This document shows positions 35,363 through 44,583 of a stretch of 64,000 nt of DNA, one piece after another. Made by a program: the position numbers and the translations under genes. The notes below the pieces were generated by a model. That model saw nothing but the letters and a program-made list of their open reading frames with translations. It was not told the DNA's origin and searched no databases. Source of the stretch: Mycobacterium intracellulare ATCC 13950 (GTDB lineage: Bacteria; Actinomycetota; Actinomycetes; Mycobacteriales; Mycobacteriaceae); contig NC_016946.1 of NCBI RefSeq assembly GCF_000277125.1, positions 2,170,001 through 2,234,000 of the forward strand. The letters run 5' to 3'. How positions within the stretch are numbered: the first letter of the stretch is position 1; each line of letters starts with the position of its first letter.

Positions 35363-36091
35363 ATGAATGACCATGACCTGGCCGCGCGGTTGGCCACCGA
35401 CGCGGGCCAGCTGCTGCTCGGGGTCCGGCAGGAGTTCGCCGACGCGGAAGCGAGCGAACGGAAAGCCGCGGGGGACAAGCGATCCCACGACTTTCTGATG
35501 GCTGCGCTCGCCGCGCAGCGCCCCGGCGACGCGGTGCTGTCCGAGGAGGGCGCCGACAACCCGGTGCGGTTGCGCGCGGAGCGCGTCTGGATCGTCGATC
35601 CGCTGGACGGGACGCGGGAGTTCTCCGAGCTCGGGCGCGACGACTGGGCGGTGCACGTCGCGTTATGGGAGGCCGGCGAGCTGGTTGCCGGCGCCGTGGC
35701 GCTGCCGGCGCAGGGCATCACGTTCGCCACGCCCGACATCGCGTCGCCTCCGGCGGCGCCGGGCAAGCCGCGGATCGTGGTCTCGCGCACCCGCCCGCCC
35801 GCCATCGCGCTGAACGTCCGGGACGCCCTGGACGGCGTTCTGGTCGAAATGGGTTCGGCCGGCGCCAAGGTGGCGTCGATCGTCCAGGGCTTGTCCGATG
35901 TGTACGTGCACGCCGGCGGGCAGTACGAATGGGACTCCGCCGCCCCGGTGGCGGTGGCGCGCGCCGCGGGGCTGCACACCTCCCGCATCGACGGGTCCGC
36001 CCTGGCCTACAACCAGCCGGACCCGAAGCTGCCGGACCTCGTGGTGTGCCGTCCCGAGCTCGCGGAAGCCGTACTCGCGGTTACCGGCTGA
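35363..36091 (+). CDS. cysQ: CysQ-like 3'(2'),5'-bisphosphate nucleotidase / inositol monophosphatase family
   Basis: The 242-aa product carries metal-binding motifs of the IMPase/FBPase superfamily: LSEEGADN, WIVDPLDGTREF and YEWDSAAPVAVARAAGLHTSRIDGSALAYN. It closely follows the layout of Rv2131c, a PAP phosphatase that recycles the sulfate-assimilation by-product 3'-phosphoadenosine 5'-phosphate. ATG 35363 has GGAGG five bases upstream. It may be a paralogue rather than the only CysQ. Cytosolic, magnesium-dependent. Confidence 0.85.
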   Translation: MNDHDLAARLATDAGQLLLGVRQEFADAEASERKAAGDKRSHDFLMAALAAQRPGDAVLSEEGADNPVRLRAERVWIVDPLDGTREFSELGRDDWAVHVALWEAGELVAGAVALPAQGITFATPDIASPPAAPGKPRIVVSRTRPPAIALNVRDALDGVLVEMGSAGAKVASIVQGLSDVYVHAGGQYEWDSAAPVAVARAAGLHTSRIDGSALAYNQPDPKLPDLVVCRPELAEAVLAVTG

Positions 36092-36131
36092 TCGGCCGCG
36101 CCGGCCTGCGCCGGCCTACGTCCAGGGACCG

Positions 36132-37676
36132 CTAGACCGTGACGAAGTCCGCCATCATGGCCATGTCCTCGTGCTCGAGGTTGTGACAGTGGACCAGATA
36201 GGTTCCGCGATAGTCGGTGAACCGCACGATCACTTCCACGGCTTCGGACGGGGCCACGTCGACGGTGTCTTTCCAACCGTGATCGAAGCGCCCGGGCGGC
36301 TTGTTGTTGCGCGACAGGACTTGAAACGGGTTGAGATGGACGTGGATTGGATGCCGGATGTCGGTGATGAAGCGCCAGACTTCGACATCGCCTATGCGCG
36401 GCGTCGCAATCGGAGTGCCGGGCTTGTAGGGCTTGTTGTTGATCGTCCACAGACCGGCCCGGCCTTGTCCGAACAGAAAGGTGCGGGTGGTCGTGGCACG
36501 CCTCCGGTCCAGGGGTGCAACGCTTTCGCTGAGCCGTTCGGGAATGCTTGATTCGTCTGAGCGGTCGGTGCCGAGGACGTCGAAGCGCATGACCTCCGTA
36601 GTGGACTGTGCGCCAAGGGTGTTGACGAGCCGTACCCGGGTGCCGCGACGGTAGCGGGAGAAGTCGACGACGACGTCGAAGCGTTCGGCCGGCGCGATGT
36701 CGATCGCGTCATGCGTGATCGGACTGCTCAGAAGGCCACCGTCGCTTCCGATCTGGGTGAACGGCGGTACCTCGGGTGGTGGCGGGTCGAGCCGCAATCG
36801 GTAGCGGCGGGCGTTGGAGGCGTTGAGTACTCGGAATCGATACCGTGCGGGATCGGTGTCGAGCACGGGCCATGGCGCGCCGTTGACCAGTACGACGTCG
36901 CCGAGCACGCCGTTCATAAAGGGGCCGGCGACCTCACCGCCGTCGGCGAGCGGGTACTGGAACGATCCGTCCGCGGCAAACGATCGATCGGTGATCATCA
37001 GCGCGATGTCGCGATCACCCTTGGGCAGCGGCAAGGCCAGCTCTTCATCGTCGTGCACGAGGTGAAATCCCGCGAGCCCACGCCAGACGGCTTGGCCGGT
37101 GTAGCCCATTCGGTGGTCGTGATACCACAGCGTCGCCGCGCGTTGCTGCATGGGGTAGACGTATTCGCGTTGCCCGACAACGGAATTGCGTGACATTCCC
37201 GCCGCCATGCCGCCGTCACCGGGAGTGACCTTTGGGCCCTGTGGTTCGATCAGGTCGAGCGGATAACCGTCACTGTCGGGCGGGGTATGGCCGCCATGAA
37301 GGTGCACAGCAACGGGAACGGGCAACGCGTTGCGGTGGCGGATCACGGTGCGCCGTCCCGACCGGGAGACGATTGTGGGACCGGGAAAGGTTCCGCTATA
37401 GGTCCAGGCGTGCGTCGTGAGGCCGGGCAGTATCGGAAGGTCGGCGGCGCGCTGGGTGATTTCGTAGTAATCGCTTGCGGCGTCGCTGGCGACGGGGGCC
37501 AGCTGTGTTGGTATCGGCAACCGCGTCCGGTAGAGCGGCGGCAATGGTACCTGGCTGCGCAGCAGCTTGCCGGGCTCGGCGGGACCCAGCGCCAGCTGCG
37601 CCGCGGGCCATCCCGCTCCTGCGACACCGACGCCCGCCGTGAGCAAGCCGGCGCGCAGCAGCGTGCGCCGCTTCAC
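36132..37676 (-). CDS. Multicopper oxidase, probably Tat-exported
   Basis: The 514-aa product has a Tat-like signal (KRRTLLRAG followed by a hydrophobic stretch). All four copper-ligand clusters of multicopper oxidases are present: AVHLHGGH, LWYHDHRMG, HPIHVHLNPFQ and YLVHCHNLEHEDMAMM, so type 1 and trinuclear sites look intact. It resembles CueO/bilirubin-oxidase-like enzymes that oxidise cuprous ions or phenols outside the membrane. GTG 37676 overlaps the stop of the preceding membrane protein (GTGA). It is the last gene of a three-gene operon. Confidence 0.92.
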   Translation of the reverse strand: MKRRTLLRAGLLTAGVGVAGAGWPAAQLALGPAEPGKLLRSQVPLPPLYRTRLPIPTQLAPVASDAASDYYEITQRAADLPILPGLTTHAWTYSGTFPGPTIVSRSGRRTVIRHRNALPVPVAVHLHGGHTPPDSDGYPLDLIEPQGPKVTPGDGGMAAGMSRNSVVGQREYVYPMQQRAATLWYHDHRMGYTGQAVWRGLAGFHLVHDDEELALPLPKGDRDIALMITDRSFAADGSFQYPLADGGEVAGPFMNGVLGDVVLVNGAPWPVLDTDPARYRFRVLNASNARRYRLRLDPPPPEVPPFTQIGSDGGLLSSPITHDAIDIAPAERFDVVVDFSRYRRGTRVRLVNTLGAQSTTEVMRFDVLGTDRSDESSIPERLSESVAPLDRRRATTTRTFLFGQGRAGLWTINNKPYKPGTPIATPRIGDVEVWRFITDIRHPIHVHLNPFQVLSRNNKPPGRFDHGWKDTVDVAPSEAVEVIVRFTDYRGTYLVHCHNLEHEDMAMMADFVTV

Positions 37677-38098
37677 GGCGCCACCTCGCCGTCGACGGCG
37701 CGCCGGGCCGGCAGCGGGGTGCGCCAAATCACCGCCGCCACTTGGACAATCCCGACGACGAGCAATACGCCCAGCGGAACGTGTACGGCAGTCAGTCGCA
37801 GTTCGCCTGCGGCGAACTCGGCGACGAGCAACAACGTCTGCGCCACGCCGCCCAAGAACGCGCCCCGCGGGCCGCCGAGACGCCAGATCCAGGCGAGGAT
37901 AGCGATTTGCACCGCAGAGGTGAGGGTGATCGCTTTCGCCCCGAGCGAGTGCAGCATCAGCGCGTCGTACTGGCCGCCGAGAAAATTGCCCGCCAAAGCG
38001 GCCTGCGCGAGCGCGAGCACCACCATCGATGCGGTGCTGGCACGCGCCAACAGCAGCGGTCCCCGTGTGGTCGGGCCGCGTCGGCCACCGGCGTTCAC
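37673..38098 (-). CDS. Four-helix membrane protein in the multicopper oxidase operon
   Basis: The 141-aa protein has four hydrophobic helices (about 20-37, 53-70, 82-98, 105-125). It has no catalytic motif that I recognise. Its GTG overlaps the preceding DoxX-like stop by four bases, and its own stop overlaps the oxidase start by four bases, so all three products are translationally coupled. It could be a membrane partner for electron transfer or copper handling, which is inference from context only. Confidence 0.75.
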   Translation of the reverse strand: MNAGGRRGPTTRGPLLLARASTASMVVLALAQAALAGNFLGGQYDALMLHSLGAKAITLTSAVQIAILAWIWRLGGPRGAFLGGVAQTLLLVAEFAAGELRLTAVHVPLGVLLVVGIVQVAAVIWRTPLPARRAVDGEVAP

Positions 38099-38463
38099 AG
38101 GACCGCCGGGTGTGCTGCAATCGCCACGCCGAGGGCGGCGCAGTTGAGTGCCAGCAGGAATCCGCCGAACATCATCTGGCCCGTGATGTCGTGGGCCAGC
38201 ACATGGGTGTACACGGCGCACACAAAAAATATGACCAACCCCGCAGTGGCGGCAATGCCTATTGCCGGTATCCACAGGCCCACGATGAGTCCCACGGTTC
38301 CCAATGTCTTCAGGGTGCCGATAGGAAACCTCAACCACGACACCGGCACGCCCGCGCTCGCCATCCCGGGCAGAATCGGCGCGAAGTGAACCAGCGCCGC
38401 GATACCCGAGAATCCATCGAAGGCGATCGCAGTGAATGTCACGATCAAATATGCGGTGTGCAC
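38095..38463 (-). CDS. DoxX-like membrane protein
   Basis: The 122-aa protein has four transmembrane helices: YLIVTFTAIAFDGFSGIAAL, FPIGTLKTLGTVGLIVGLWIPAIGIAATAGLVIFFVCAVYTHV, and a C-terminal MMFGGFLLALNCAALGVAIA. This matches the DoxX/DoxD-like family, sometimes linked to thiosulfate:quinone oxidation or to quinone-linked redox control. GTG 38463 follows GAGGAGG. First gene of the oxidase operon, and preceded on the same strand by the SDR-like and MarR genes. Confidence 0.78.
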   Translation of the reverse strand: MHTAYLIVTFTAIAFDGFSGIAALVHFAPILPGMASAGVPVSWLRFPIGTLKTLGTVGLIVGLWIPAIGIAATAGLVIFFVCAVYTHVLAHDITGQMMFGGFLLALNCAALGVAIAAHPAVL

Positions 38464-38482
38464 CGTGTCCTCCTCGGGGAAT

Positions 38483-39199
38483 TCATCTCGTCGGTATCGA
38501 GTCAGAGTCTTTGGCCGACAGCGCCTCTCGACGTACCATCTGCCAGAGGGTCGGGGTGGACTGGGTCGTCGAGATGACCACGATGCGCCCGAGGGAAGCC
38601 GATTCGGTGACGAGGGAAATCAGATAGTCGGCCAAGTCGATACGTGCGGTGAATGCGCCCACCGGCTCGATGGGTCCGCTGATGTAGTCGGTCGGCTCGG
38701 GCAGGTCGAACAGGCCGGAGGGCCGAACGATCGTCCAGTCGAGGCCGCTGCCGCACACGATGGTTTCCATGCGGCGCATGTCGTCGTACACCGTCTTACC
38801 GATCGTCGTCCTGATGATGGGGTCGATCAGACGCAGCAAGCGCGGGGCGTGCAGGCGTCGCGTGGGATGTACCGACGTGGAGCTCACGACGATGAGGCGG
38901 CGCGTCCCCGACGCACGCATGGCGTTGACGATGTTGGTCGTTCCGGTCGAATAGGTGTCGACCCGGCGGCGGGCGAAGGGCACCCCGAGCGCCGAGACCA
39001 CGGCATCGGCCCCTGCGATTGCTGCACGGACGGCGGAGTCGTTCCGCACGTCGGCCGCCACAACCCTCAATTGCGGGTGCGTGATGGGGAATTCGCGTGG
39101 ATGTCGGGTCACGGCGACCACGGCGTGCCCGGCGGTCAGCGCGCATCTGACGGCGAGTCGACCCGTTGGCCCGTTGGCTCCGAAGATGACCGTCTTCAT
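38483..39199 (-). CDS. NAD(P)H-binding SDR-type (NmrA-like) oxidoreductase
   Basis: The 238-aa atypical short-chain dehydrogenase has an N-terminal Rossmann motif KTVIFGANGPTGRLAVRCAL, DAVVSALG, a Ser-rich segment LIVVSSTSVHP and DWTIVRPSGLFD. This matches NAD(P)H-binding proteins of the SDR_a5 / NmrA-like group. ATG 39199 follows GGGAGCG; ATG 39220 is an alternative. It ends 19 bp before the DoxX-like gene, so it probably heads the transcript into the multicopper oxidase operon. Confidence 0.85.
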   Translation of the reverse strand: MKTVIFGANGPTGRLAVRCALTAGHAVVAVTRHPREFPITHPQLRVVAADVRNDSAVRAAIAGADAVVSALGVPFARRRVDTYSTGTTNIVNAMRASGTRRLIVVSSTSVHPTRRLHAPRLLRLIDPIIRTTIGKTVYDDMRRMETIVCGSGLDWTIVRPSGLFDLPEPTDYISGPIEPVGAFTARIDLADYLISLVTESASLGRIVVISTTQSTPTLWQMVRREALSAKDSDSIPTR

Positions 39200-39225
39200 C
39201 GTTCGCTCCCAATTTGTCACGATTA

Positions 39226-39236
39226 GTGATTATCAC
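39226..39236. promoter_or_regulatory. GTGATTATCAC palindrome, candidate MarR operator
   Basis: A perfect palindrome around one central base lies 27 bp upstream of the SDR-like gene, flanked by repeated CACGATTA / GACGATTA elements. The adjacent upstream gene encodes a MarR regulator, so this is a plausible binding site controlling the SDR-DoxX-oxidase run. Confidence 0.45.
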
Positions 39237-39401
39237 GGTACATGACGATTATGCACGGTGCCAGACCGAATGTAGGGAGACTGAAGCCGCGCTGCCCGGC
39301 GCCGGCAGCACGGTGTCGTGACTTCGCGCCGTATGGCTTAGGGAATGCGGCCGACGAGCGCGTTGCCTCGTCGCGCCGGCCGATTGGTCAATGACCGGCG
39401 A

Positions 39402-39887
39402 TCACGCCAGTTGGGGATGAACTCCGGGAATGAGCCCCGCCCCCGCGGCGACGCGCTGAAGAAGGCGGCGCAGCGTGTCGCGTTCTTTCGCAGACAGGGG
39501 CGCGGCTATTTCGTTTTCGAGGTCGCGGCCCTGCTCATGCAGCGCGGGCAGCAGGCGGCGGGCCTTGGCGGTAAGCGTGACAGCGACCGCGCGCCGATCT
39601 TCGGGGCGCGGTAACCGCTTTGCGAGTCCTCGCTGTTCAAGCTGGTCGATGACCACAACCATGGCATTGCGGTGGATCCCGAGGCGTTCGGAGAGCTGAC
39701 GCTGGGATTGGCCGTCGGCACTAGCGAGTGCCAGCAGAACTGCGTACGTGCGGGGGTCGGCCCCTATCGACGAAAGCCGGCGCTGGAAGTCGCTGCTGAT
39801 ATGGGCGCCGAGTTGCGCGAGGAGAAACGGGATTCGTTCGTCGAGTTCAGCAATGCCGGAGTGACGTTCACTCGGCGGCTTGGCCAA
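39402..39887 (-). CDS. MarR-family transcriptional regulator
   Basis: The 161-aa protein has the MarR winged helix: PRTYAVLLALASADGQSQRQLSERLGIHRNAMVVVIDQLEQRGLAKRLPRPEDRRAVAVTLT, flanked by dimerisation helices at both ends. It starts at TTG 39887 with GAGGAG upstream. MarR proteins are dimeric repressors relieved by phenolic or oxidative ligands. It lies 200 bp upstream of the SDR/DoxX/multicopper oxidase genes on the same strand, its likely targets. Confidence 0.9.
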   Translation of the reverse strand: MAKPPSERHSGIAELDERIPFLLAQLGAHISSDFQRRLSSIGADPRTYAVLLALASADGQSQRQLSERLGIHRNAMVVVIDQLEQRGLAKRLPRPEDRRAVAVTLTAKARRLLPALHEQGRDLENEIAAPLSAKERDTLRRLLQRVAAGAGLIPGVHPQLA

Positions 39888-40026
39888 CGTCGGCTCCTCG
39901 GGTACTGGACTGTTTGCGCCGCAACGCTTTAAGTAGAAGCGTTGCCAGTGCAGGGATTATCATCCTACAAGATCGTCATCGGCCGGTACAGTTTCTCGGC
40001 ATCCGGCCGCGCGTACTCCCGCCGTC

Positions 40027-40932
40027 TCAGAGCAGGGCCTGCTGCCACGACAGGACGCGTGCGGCCAGTTCGGGTCCGCGGTCCTCCTGGATGAAGTGGC
40101 TGGCGTTGATGCGGGCGTGCGGCTGGCCCGCGGCGCCGGGGATGTGCTTGATCAGCGGGGTGTCCGCTTGCCCGAGGATGGGGTCGCGCGCACCGAAGAT
40201 GGCCAGGAACGGCTTCTCCCAGCGCCCGAGCGCCTCCCACGCCCTCCTGTTGGCCGGAATCGCCGGATCGCTGGGCGAGGTGGGGACCAACTGGGGGAAC
40301 GCGCGGGCCCCGGCCTGATATGTCTTGTCCGGGAAGGGGGCGTCATACCCGGCCCGCACCTTCGACGACACCCGGCGGACGGTCCCGGCGCCCACGATGC
40401 GTCCCGCCGGCAGCACGGGGGAGTAGCGCGCAAAGGCGCGCCAGGCATGGAAGGCGGGCGGGGTGCGCCGCTGCGCCGTGGGCAGGAAACCGTTGGCCAC
40501 CACCAGCCTCCCGACGCGGTCGGGCTGCTCGGCGGCGATGCGCAGCCCGATCAACGATCCCCAGTCCTGCACGAGCAACGTGACATCCCACAGATTGAGG
40601 TGCTCGAACCACGAGACCACCCATTCCACGTGCCGCTGGTAGGTGTAATCCTCGATGCGGCTGGGCTTGTCCGACCGGCCGAAACCGATCAGGTCGGGTG
40701 CCAGCACGCGGTTCCCGGCGTCGGTCAGGGGCGTGATCATGGAGCGGTACAGATAGCTCCACGTGGGCTCGCCATGCAGCAGGACGATCGGCGGCCCTTC
40801 GATCGGCCCCTCGTCGAGGTAGTGCATGCGCAGCGGCCGGGTGTCGCTTGCCGTGACGTCGAGATAATGCGCTACGAACGGGTAGCCCTCCAGGTTTTCG
40901 AAACGGGAGTCCGGGGTTCGCAGCACATGCAT
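40027..40932 (-). CDS. Haloalkane dehalogenase (DhmA/Rv2296-like)
   Basis: The 301-aa alpha/beta hydrolase has nucleophile Asp123 followed by the halide-binding Trp124 in LLVQDWGS and the oxyanion segment [15 protein letters not shown] (acid) and NASHFIQED (base His) complete a dehalogenase-type triad. The family hydrolyses carbon-halogen bonds of alkyl halides; the natural substrate in mycobacteria is unknown. GGAGGAGC precedes ATG 40932. Position and orientation relative to htpG and the PatB-like gene fit the Rv2296 ortholog. Confidence 0.9.
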   Translation of the reverse strand: MHVLRTPDSRFENLEGYPFVAHYLDVTASDTRPLRMHYLDEGPIEGPPIVLLHGEPTWSYLYRSMITPLTDAGNRVLAPDLIGFGRSDKPSRIEDYTYQRHVEWVVSWFEHLNLWDVTLLVQDWGSLIGLRIAAEQPDRVGRLVVANGFLPTAQRRTPPAFHAWRAFARYSPVLPAGRIVGAGTVRRVSSKVRAGYDAPFPDKTYQAGARAFPQLVPTSPSDPAIPANRRAWEALGRWEKPFLAIFGARDPILGQADTPLIKHIPGAAGQPHARINASHFIQEDRGPELAARVLSWQQALL

Positions 40933-41043
40933 ATCAGCTCCTCCGGTGAACCGGCACCTCTGCTAGCCTCTCTCGCCGAGGCGCATTCGTCTAGTGGGAG
41001 ATTCATTGAGCTGGGCCGCGCCGGCCATTAAACTGGCTTATTC

Positions 41044-41772
41044 ATGGCAATTCGGCGCGCGGTTCTGCTCATAGCCGACATCGGCGGTTACACGCACTAC
41101 ATGCAGTGGAACCGGACGCACCTTGCCCACGCCCAGCTGACGGTCGCGGGCCTGCTGGAGTCGGTCATCAACGCCGCCAAGGGGCTGAAGCTGGCCAAGC
41201 TCGAGGGCGACGCCGCATTCTTCTGGGCACCGGACACCAACGCCAAAGTGGTGGTGTGCGAGCGGCTGTCACGGATGCGCACGTCGTTCCTGGAGCGACG
41301 GGAGCGGATGAAAAACGACATCGCCTGCCAGTGCGCGAGTTGCGCGCAGCTGGAGAAGCTGTCGCTCAAGTTCGTCGTGCACGTGGGCGAGGTGGCGGAT
41401 CAGAAGGTGAAGCGCCATGTCGAGCTGGCCGGCTTCGATGTAATCCTGGTGCACCGAATGCTGAAAAACATGGTGCCGGTAGCCGAATACGTGCTCATGA
41501 CCGATCCCGTCGCGGAATGCCTCGACGAGTCGATGCGTGGGCTGTGCACACCCATGCTGCACGTGTTCGACGGCATCGGCGAAACGTCGACGCACTACAT
41601 CGACCTCGCGTCGTTGCAGGTTCCCGCCGTGGAGTCCGAGCGCAGTTTCTTGCGCCGGCTTGGCGCGACGATGAAGTTGGAGTTCAACACCCTGCCGTTC
41701 ACCCTGGGCATGCGGGAGCCCGCCGAGGGGTTCCGCAACTTGGGGCGCGGGACCGAAGAAATCTCCGCGTAG
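41044..41772 (+). CDS. DUF2652 (cyclase-fold-like) protein
   Basis: The 242-aa protein begins [15 protein letters not shown] and contains [12 protein letters not shown] and [12 protein letters not shown], echoing the metal-Asp and glycine loops of class III nucleotide cyclases. It lacks the canonical substrate residues further on and has a [12 protein letters not shown] cysteine insertion. DUF2652 proteins are of unknown function. It is divergent from the dehalogenase and converges on the aminotransferase, leaving 11 bp between stops. Confidence 0.8.
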   Translation: MAIRRAVLLIADIGGYTHYMQWNRTHLAHAQLTVAGLLESVINAAKGLKLAKLEGDAAFFWAPDTNAKVVVCERLSRMRTSFLERRERMKNDIACQCASCAQLEKLSLKFVVHVGEVADQKVKRHVELAGFDVILVHRMLKNMVPVAEYVLMTDPVAECLDESMRGLCTPMLHVFDGIGETSTHYIDLASLQVPAVESERSFLRRLGATMKLEFNTLPFTLGMREPAEGFRNLGRGTEEISA

Positions 41773-41783
41773 CCCCCGCGCCG

Positions 41784-42980
41784 CTACTGAGCGCCGGCGA
41801 GGGCGCGGCCCATGCGCGACAGGGCCTCGGTGAGGATGGCGCGTGAGGTGGCGAAGTTCAGCCGCACGTGCCCGGCTCCGCCGGTGCCGAACACATGGCC
41901 GGAGCTGAGCGCCACCCGGGCGTGCTCGAGGAACCAGCGGGCGGGTCCGGACAGGTCGGCGACCACCGCGAGGCCATCGCTTTCCTCTTCGTCGATACCG
42001 AGTGCCCGGCAGTCCAGCCACGCCAGGTAAGTGCCTTGTGGCCATTGATATTTCACGCTGGGCAGCTGCTCGGCGACCAACTCGCCCAGCAGCTTCCGGT
42101 TCGCGTCGAGGCCGGACAGCGTCGCGTCGAGCCAGTCGGCGCCGCTGCGGAACGCCTCGGCGTGCGCGATGACGCCGAGATGGCTGGCCCCGTGGCTGAC
42201 CTCCTCCGGCATCCGGTCCAGGTCGGCGGCCGCCTCCGGCCCGGCGATCGCCACCGCCGCCTTCAGCCCGGACAAATTCCAGGCCTTGGACGCCGACGTC
42301 AGGGCGAAGGCGTTCTCCGCTCCGGGGACGGTCAGGAAGGGGGTGAACCGCGATCCCGGCAGGATGACGGGCGCGTGGATCTCGTCGGACACCACGCGGA
42401 CGCCGTATCCGCGCGCGAGTTCGGCCACCGTGCGCAGCTCCTCGGGCGTGTGCACCGTGCCGGTCGGGTTGTGCGGATTGCACAACAGGTAGGCCACGTT
42501 CCCGTGCGTCGCGCGGGCCCGGGAAAAGGCCTCCGCTAACGCGCCCAGATCGATGCGCCCCTCGGCGAGCGGCGCTTCGATCACGCGGCGGCCGTCGTGC
42601 GCCACGAACGCGTAAAACGGTGCGTACACAGGGGGATTGACGACGACGGCGTCACCGCGATCGGTGACCAGACGCAACACCTCGACGATGCCGAGCATGA
42701 CGTCGGGAACGAGCGCGGTGCGGCCCACCTCCAAGTCGTCCCAGTCCCAGCGCCGCGCCGCGAATTCGCTGACCGCCTCCGCCAGCGCCGTGCCGCACGG
42801 GTATCCGGTGTCGCCGTCGTCGACGGCCCTGCGCAGCGCCTCGGCCACCGTCGGCGGCAGGTGCACGTCCATCTCGGCGACCCACAGCGGCAGGACGTCG
42901 GCGGGATGCGCCCGCCATTTCATGCTGGTGCGAAGCCGCAACTGCTCGAGCGTGAGCTCCTCGAAGGGATTAAAAGTCAC
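41784..42980 (-). CDS. PatB/MalY-type PLP aminotransferase (putative cystathionine beta-lyase)
   Basis: The 398-aa fold-type I PLP enzyme has [20 protein letters not shown] (Schiff-base Lys), [24 protein letters not shown] and the C-terminal [14 protein letters not shown] (Arg for the carboxylate). It matches the MalY/PatB group; the M. tuberculosis counterpart is Rv2294. The reaction is probably C-S beta-lyase activity on cystathionine or cysteine conjugates, or an aminotransfer. It begins 9 bp after the upstream oxidoreductase, so it may be read through from the operator at 44186. Confidence 0.88.
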   Translation of the reverse strand: MTFNPFEELTLEQLRLRTSMKWRAHPADVLPLWVAEMDVHLPPTVAEALRRAVDDGDTGYPCGTALAEAVSEFAARRWDWDDLEVGRTALVPDVMLGIVEVLRLVTDRGDAVVVNPPVYAPFYAFVAHDGRRVIEAPLAEGRIDLGALAEAFSRARATHGNVAYLLCNPHNPTGTVHTPEELRTVAELARGYGVRVVSDEIHAPVILPGSRFTPFLTVPGAENAFALTSASKAWNLSGLKAAVAIAGPEAAADLDRMPEEVSHGASHLGVIAHAEAFRSGADWLDATLSGLDANRKLLGELVAEQLPSVKYQWPQGTYLAWLDCRALGIDEEESDGLAVVADLSGPARWFLEHARVALSSGHVFGTGGAGHVRLNFATSRAILTEALSRMGRALAGAQ

Positions 42981-42989
42981 TCGGGCAGA

Positions 42990-44084
42990 TTATGTGGCGA
43001 ACGCGTGCTTCGGAATCGTCAACGGCAGGTCGACCGAGCTGAGCAATCCCGGCTTCGCGGCAACGACATACGGCACCGCGTTGACGACGCGCATCGCGGT
43101 GGCGACCATCGCGCCGGCCCCCGAGGTCATGCCCGCGATCCCGGCCCGGCCGGGATCCCGCAGCGTCGCCGCCAGGGTGCAGTCGAGGTCGGGGTCGCCG
43201 GTGATCACGACGCGATAGGACAGGTCGCCGATCCCGATGGGCCAGTCGGGCGCGACGTCGTGGGCGAGCCGGGTGACGTGTTCGATGACGATGGCCTCGC
43301 GGCCGTCGACCACCCCGATCGCCTGCATCCGCAGCGCGCCACAGGTTCCGGCCTCGACGGTGCCCATCGCGACTTCCAGCGTCCCGTTGGTGACCGCGCG
43401 ATCGAAACCCTCGCGGACTTCCTGGACTTCGACCCCGAGGGCGTCGGCGATCAACCGGATCTGGCCCTGCCATTCGCCGGCGATCGCGCCGGGAAAGCTG
43501 ATCCAGGGTTGGTAGTCGAGCGGGCGGCCGAAACCCAGCGCGTCGCTCATGATGTCGGGAACCCCGTAATCGTCGTAGAGGCCGATCTCGAACGAGTGGA
43601 TCTTTTCGATGACCGACGACTGGGTCGACAGCACCAGCGGCAGGTAGTCGGCGGCGAAGCCCGGCTCGATCCCGGACGCGTACAGCGATGCCTGGCCCCG
43701 CTTGGCGGCGGCGACCAGTTGGTCGCGCCACTCCGCCGGTTCGTAGGCGTGCGGGTTGACCAGCCGCGTCGTGCTGGTCGTCACGACGTTGATCCCGGCT
43801 TCGAGCAGCTTGACGTAGTCCGGGATGGCCAGCGCGTCGCGCTCCGGGCCGCTGGCCGCGTAGATGACGCAGTCGGGCTTCAACGCGATCAGCGCGTCGG
43901 CGTCGTTGGTGGCTGCCACGCCGATCGGCTCCCCGCCGGCCAGTTCGCCCGCGTCCTTGCCGACCTTGTCGTCCGAGTGCACCCAGACGCCGGCCAGGTC
44001 CAGATTCGGGCGCCGGGCGAGGGCGCGGATGGCGATCGAGCCGATGCCGCCGGTCGCCCACACCACCACGCGATGAGTCGTCAT
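42990..44084 (-). CDS. NAD(P)-dependent dihydrodipicolinate-reductase-like oxidoreductase, paralogue 1
   Basis: The 364-aa protein has an N-terminal Rossmann fold (RVVVWATGGIGSIAIRALARRPNLDLAGVWVH) and a DapB/amine-dehydrogenase-like second domain (PDCVIYAASGPERDA, ASGIEPGFAADYLPLVL). The family occurs in actinobacterial sterol- and xenobiotic-linked clusters, but its substrates are uncertain. GAGGAGG precedes ATG 44084. It is clearly homologous to the divergent gene at 44584-45663, with operator O1 between them. Confidence 0.87.
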   Translation of the reverse strand: MTTHRVVVWATGGIGSIAIRALARRPNLDLAGVWVHSDDKVGKDAGELAGGEPIGVAATNDADALIALKPDCVIYAASGPERDALAIPDYVKLLEAGINVVTTSTTRLVNPHAYEPAEWRDQLVAAAKRGQASLYASGIEPGFAADYLPLVLSTQSSVIEKIHSFEIGLYDDYGVPDIMSDALGFGRPLDYQPWISFPGAIAGEWQGQIRLIADALGVEVQEVREGFDRAVTNGTLEVAMGTVEAGTCGALRMQAIGVVDGREAIVIEHVTRLAHDVAPDWPIGIGDLSYRVVITGDPDLDCTLAATLRDPGRAGIAGMTSGAGAMVATAMRVVNAVPYVVAAKPGLLSSVDLPLTIPKHAFAT

Positions 44085-44185
44085 TTCGTTCCTCCTCAAG
44101 TCCATATCAGCCGCTGGTCTAAGACCAACGGCCGCCGCGGTTTTCGTATGTTCGCGACGCGCGCGGCCGGTTCGAGCGGTCAGGT

Positions 44186-44209
44186 TTAAGAAAGCAGGCA
44201 CTATCTTAA
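44186..44209. promoter_or_regulatory. Operator O1: palindrome shared with O2 at 48874
   Basis: A 24-bp imperfect palindrome has arms TTAAGAAAG / CTATCTTAA. Its complement contains AGATAGTGCCTGCTTTC, which aligns with AGATAGTGCCTACTATC at O2 with two differences in 17 bases. It sits between the divergent oxidoreductase (44084, minus) and the LLM-fragment gene (44238, plus). Probably a TetR binding site. Confidence 0.6.
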
Positions 44210-44237
44210 CGAACAAATTTTAGGTTAGTCTGCAGCG

Positions 44238-44570
44238 GTGAGGGCCGAATCCGAGTTTTTCGCGCCTCCGGGCGTCGTGGCCGACGACGTGGGCCGGGCC
44301 TGGGACGAGTTGGGCCCGCACCTGGTGCACGACGCGGTGATGGCCGCGTCCTACCGCCCCCATGACGACTCGGTGGCCAGCATCACCCGGGCCGACGGCG
44401 TGGACGCACTGCGCGCGGAGGGCGGCCCCTACCGCATCTTCACCACCGCCGAGGCAACCGAGTACGTCCGTGGCGGCTGGCCGCTGCCGCTGCACCCGCT
44501 GTGCGGCGGCAGCGCCCCCGACGTCGCCTGGCCCTACCTAGAACGCGCCGCGCGCGCCGCCACCCAATAA
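44238..44570 (+). CDS. C-terminal fragment of an LLM oxidoreductase (stand-alone 110-aa frame)
   Basis: The whole 110-aa product aligns with the last roughly 100 residues of the LLM oxidoreductase at 45709-46683. ADDVGRAWDELGPHLVHD corresponds to ADDVDRAWKEIGDHLLHD, and PLCGGSAPDVAWPYLERA to PLCGGLPPEIAWPYLKRV. The TIM barrel with the flavin site is missing. It is therefore a gene remnant that kept an open frame, or a genuine small accessory protein. It begins with GTG and precedes the second oxidoreductase by 13 bp, which carries its own AAGGAGAG site. Confidence 0.6.
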   Translation: MRAESEFFAPPGVVADDVGRAWDELGPHLVHDAVMAASYRPHDDSVASITRADGVDALRAEGGPYRIFTTAEATEYVRGGWPLPLHPLCGGSAPDVAWPYLERAARAATQ

Positions 44571-44583
44571 AAGGAGAGCACCG

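Noticed and set aside
42597..44189. Plus-strand frame of 530 codons opposite the aminotransferase and oxidoreductase
   Set aside because: Both minus-strand genes have clear cofactor motifs; the antisense frame is an Arg/Asp/Gly-rich shadow.
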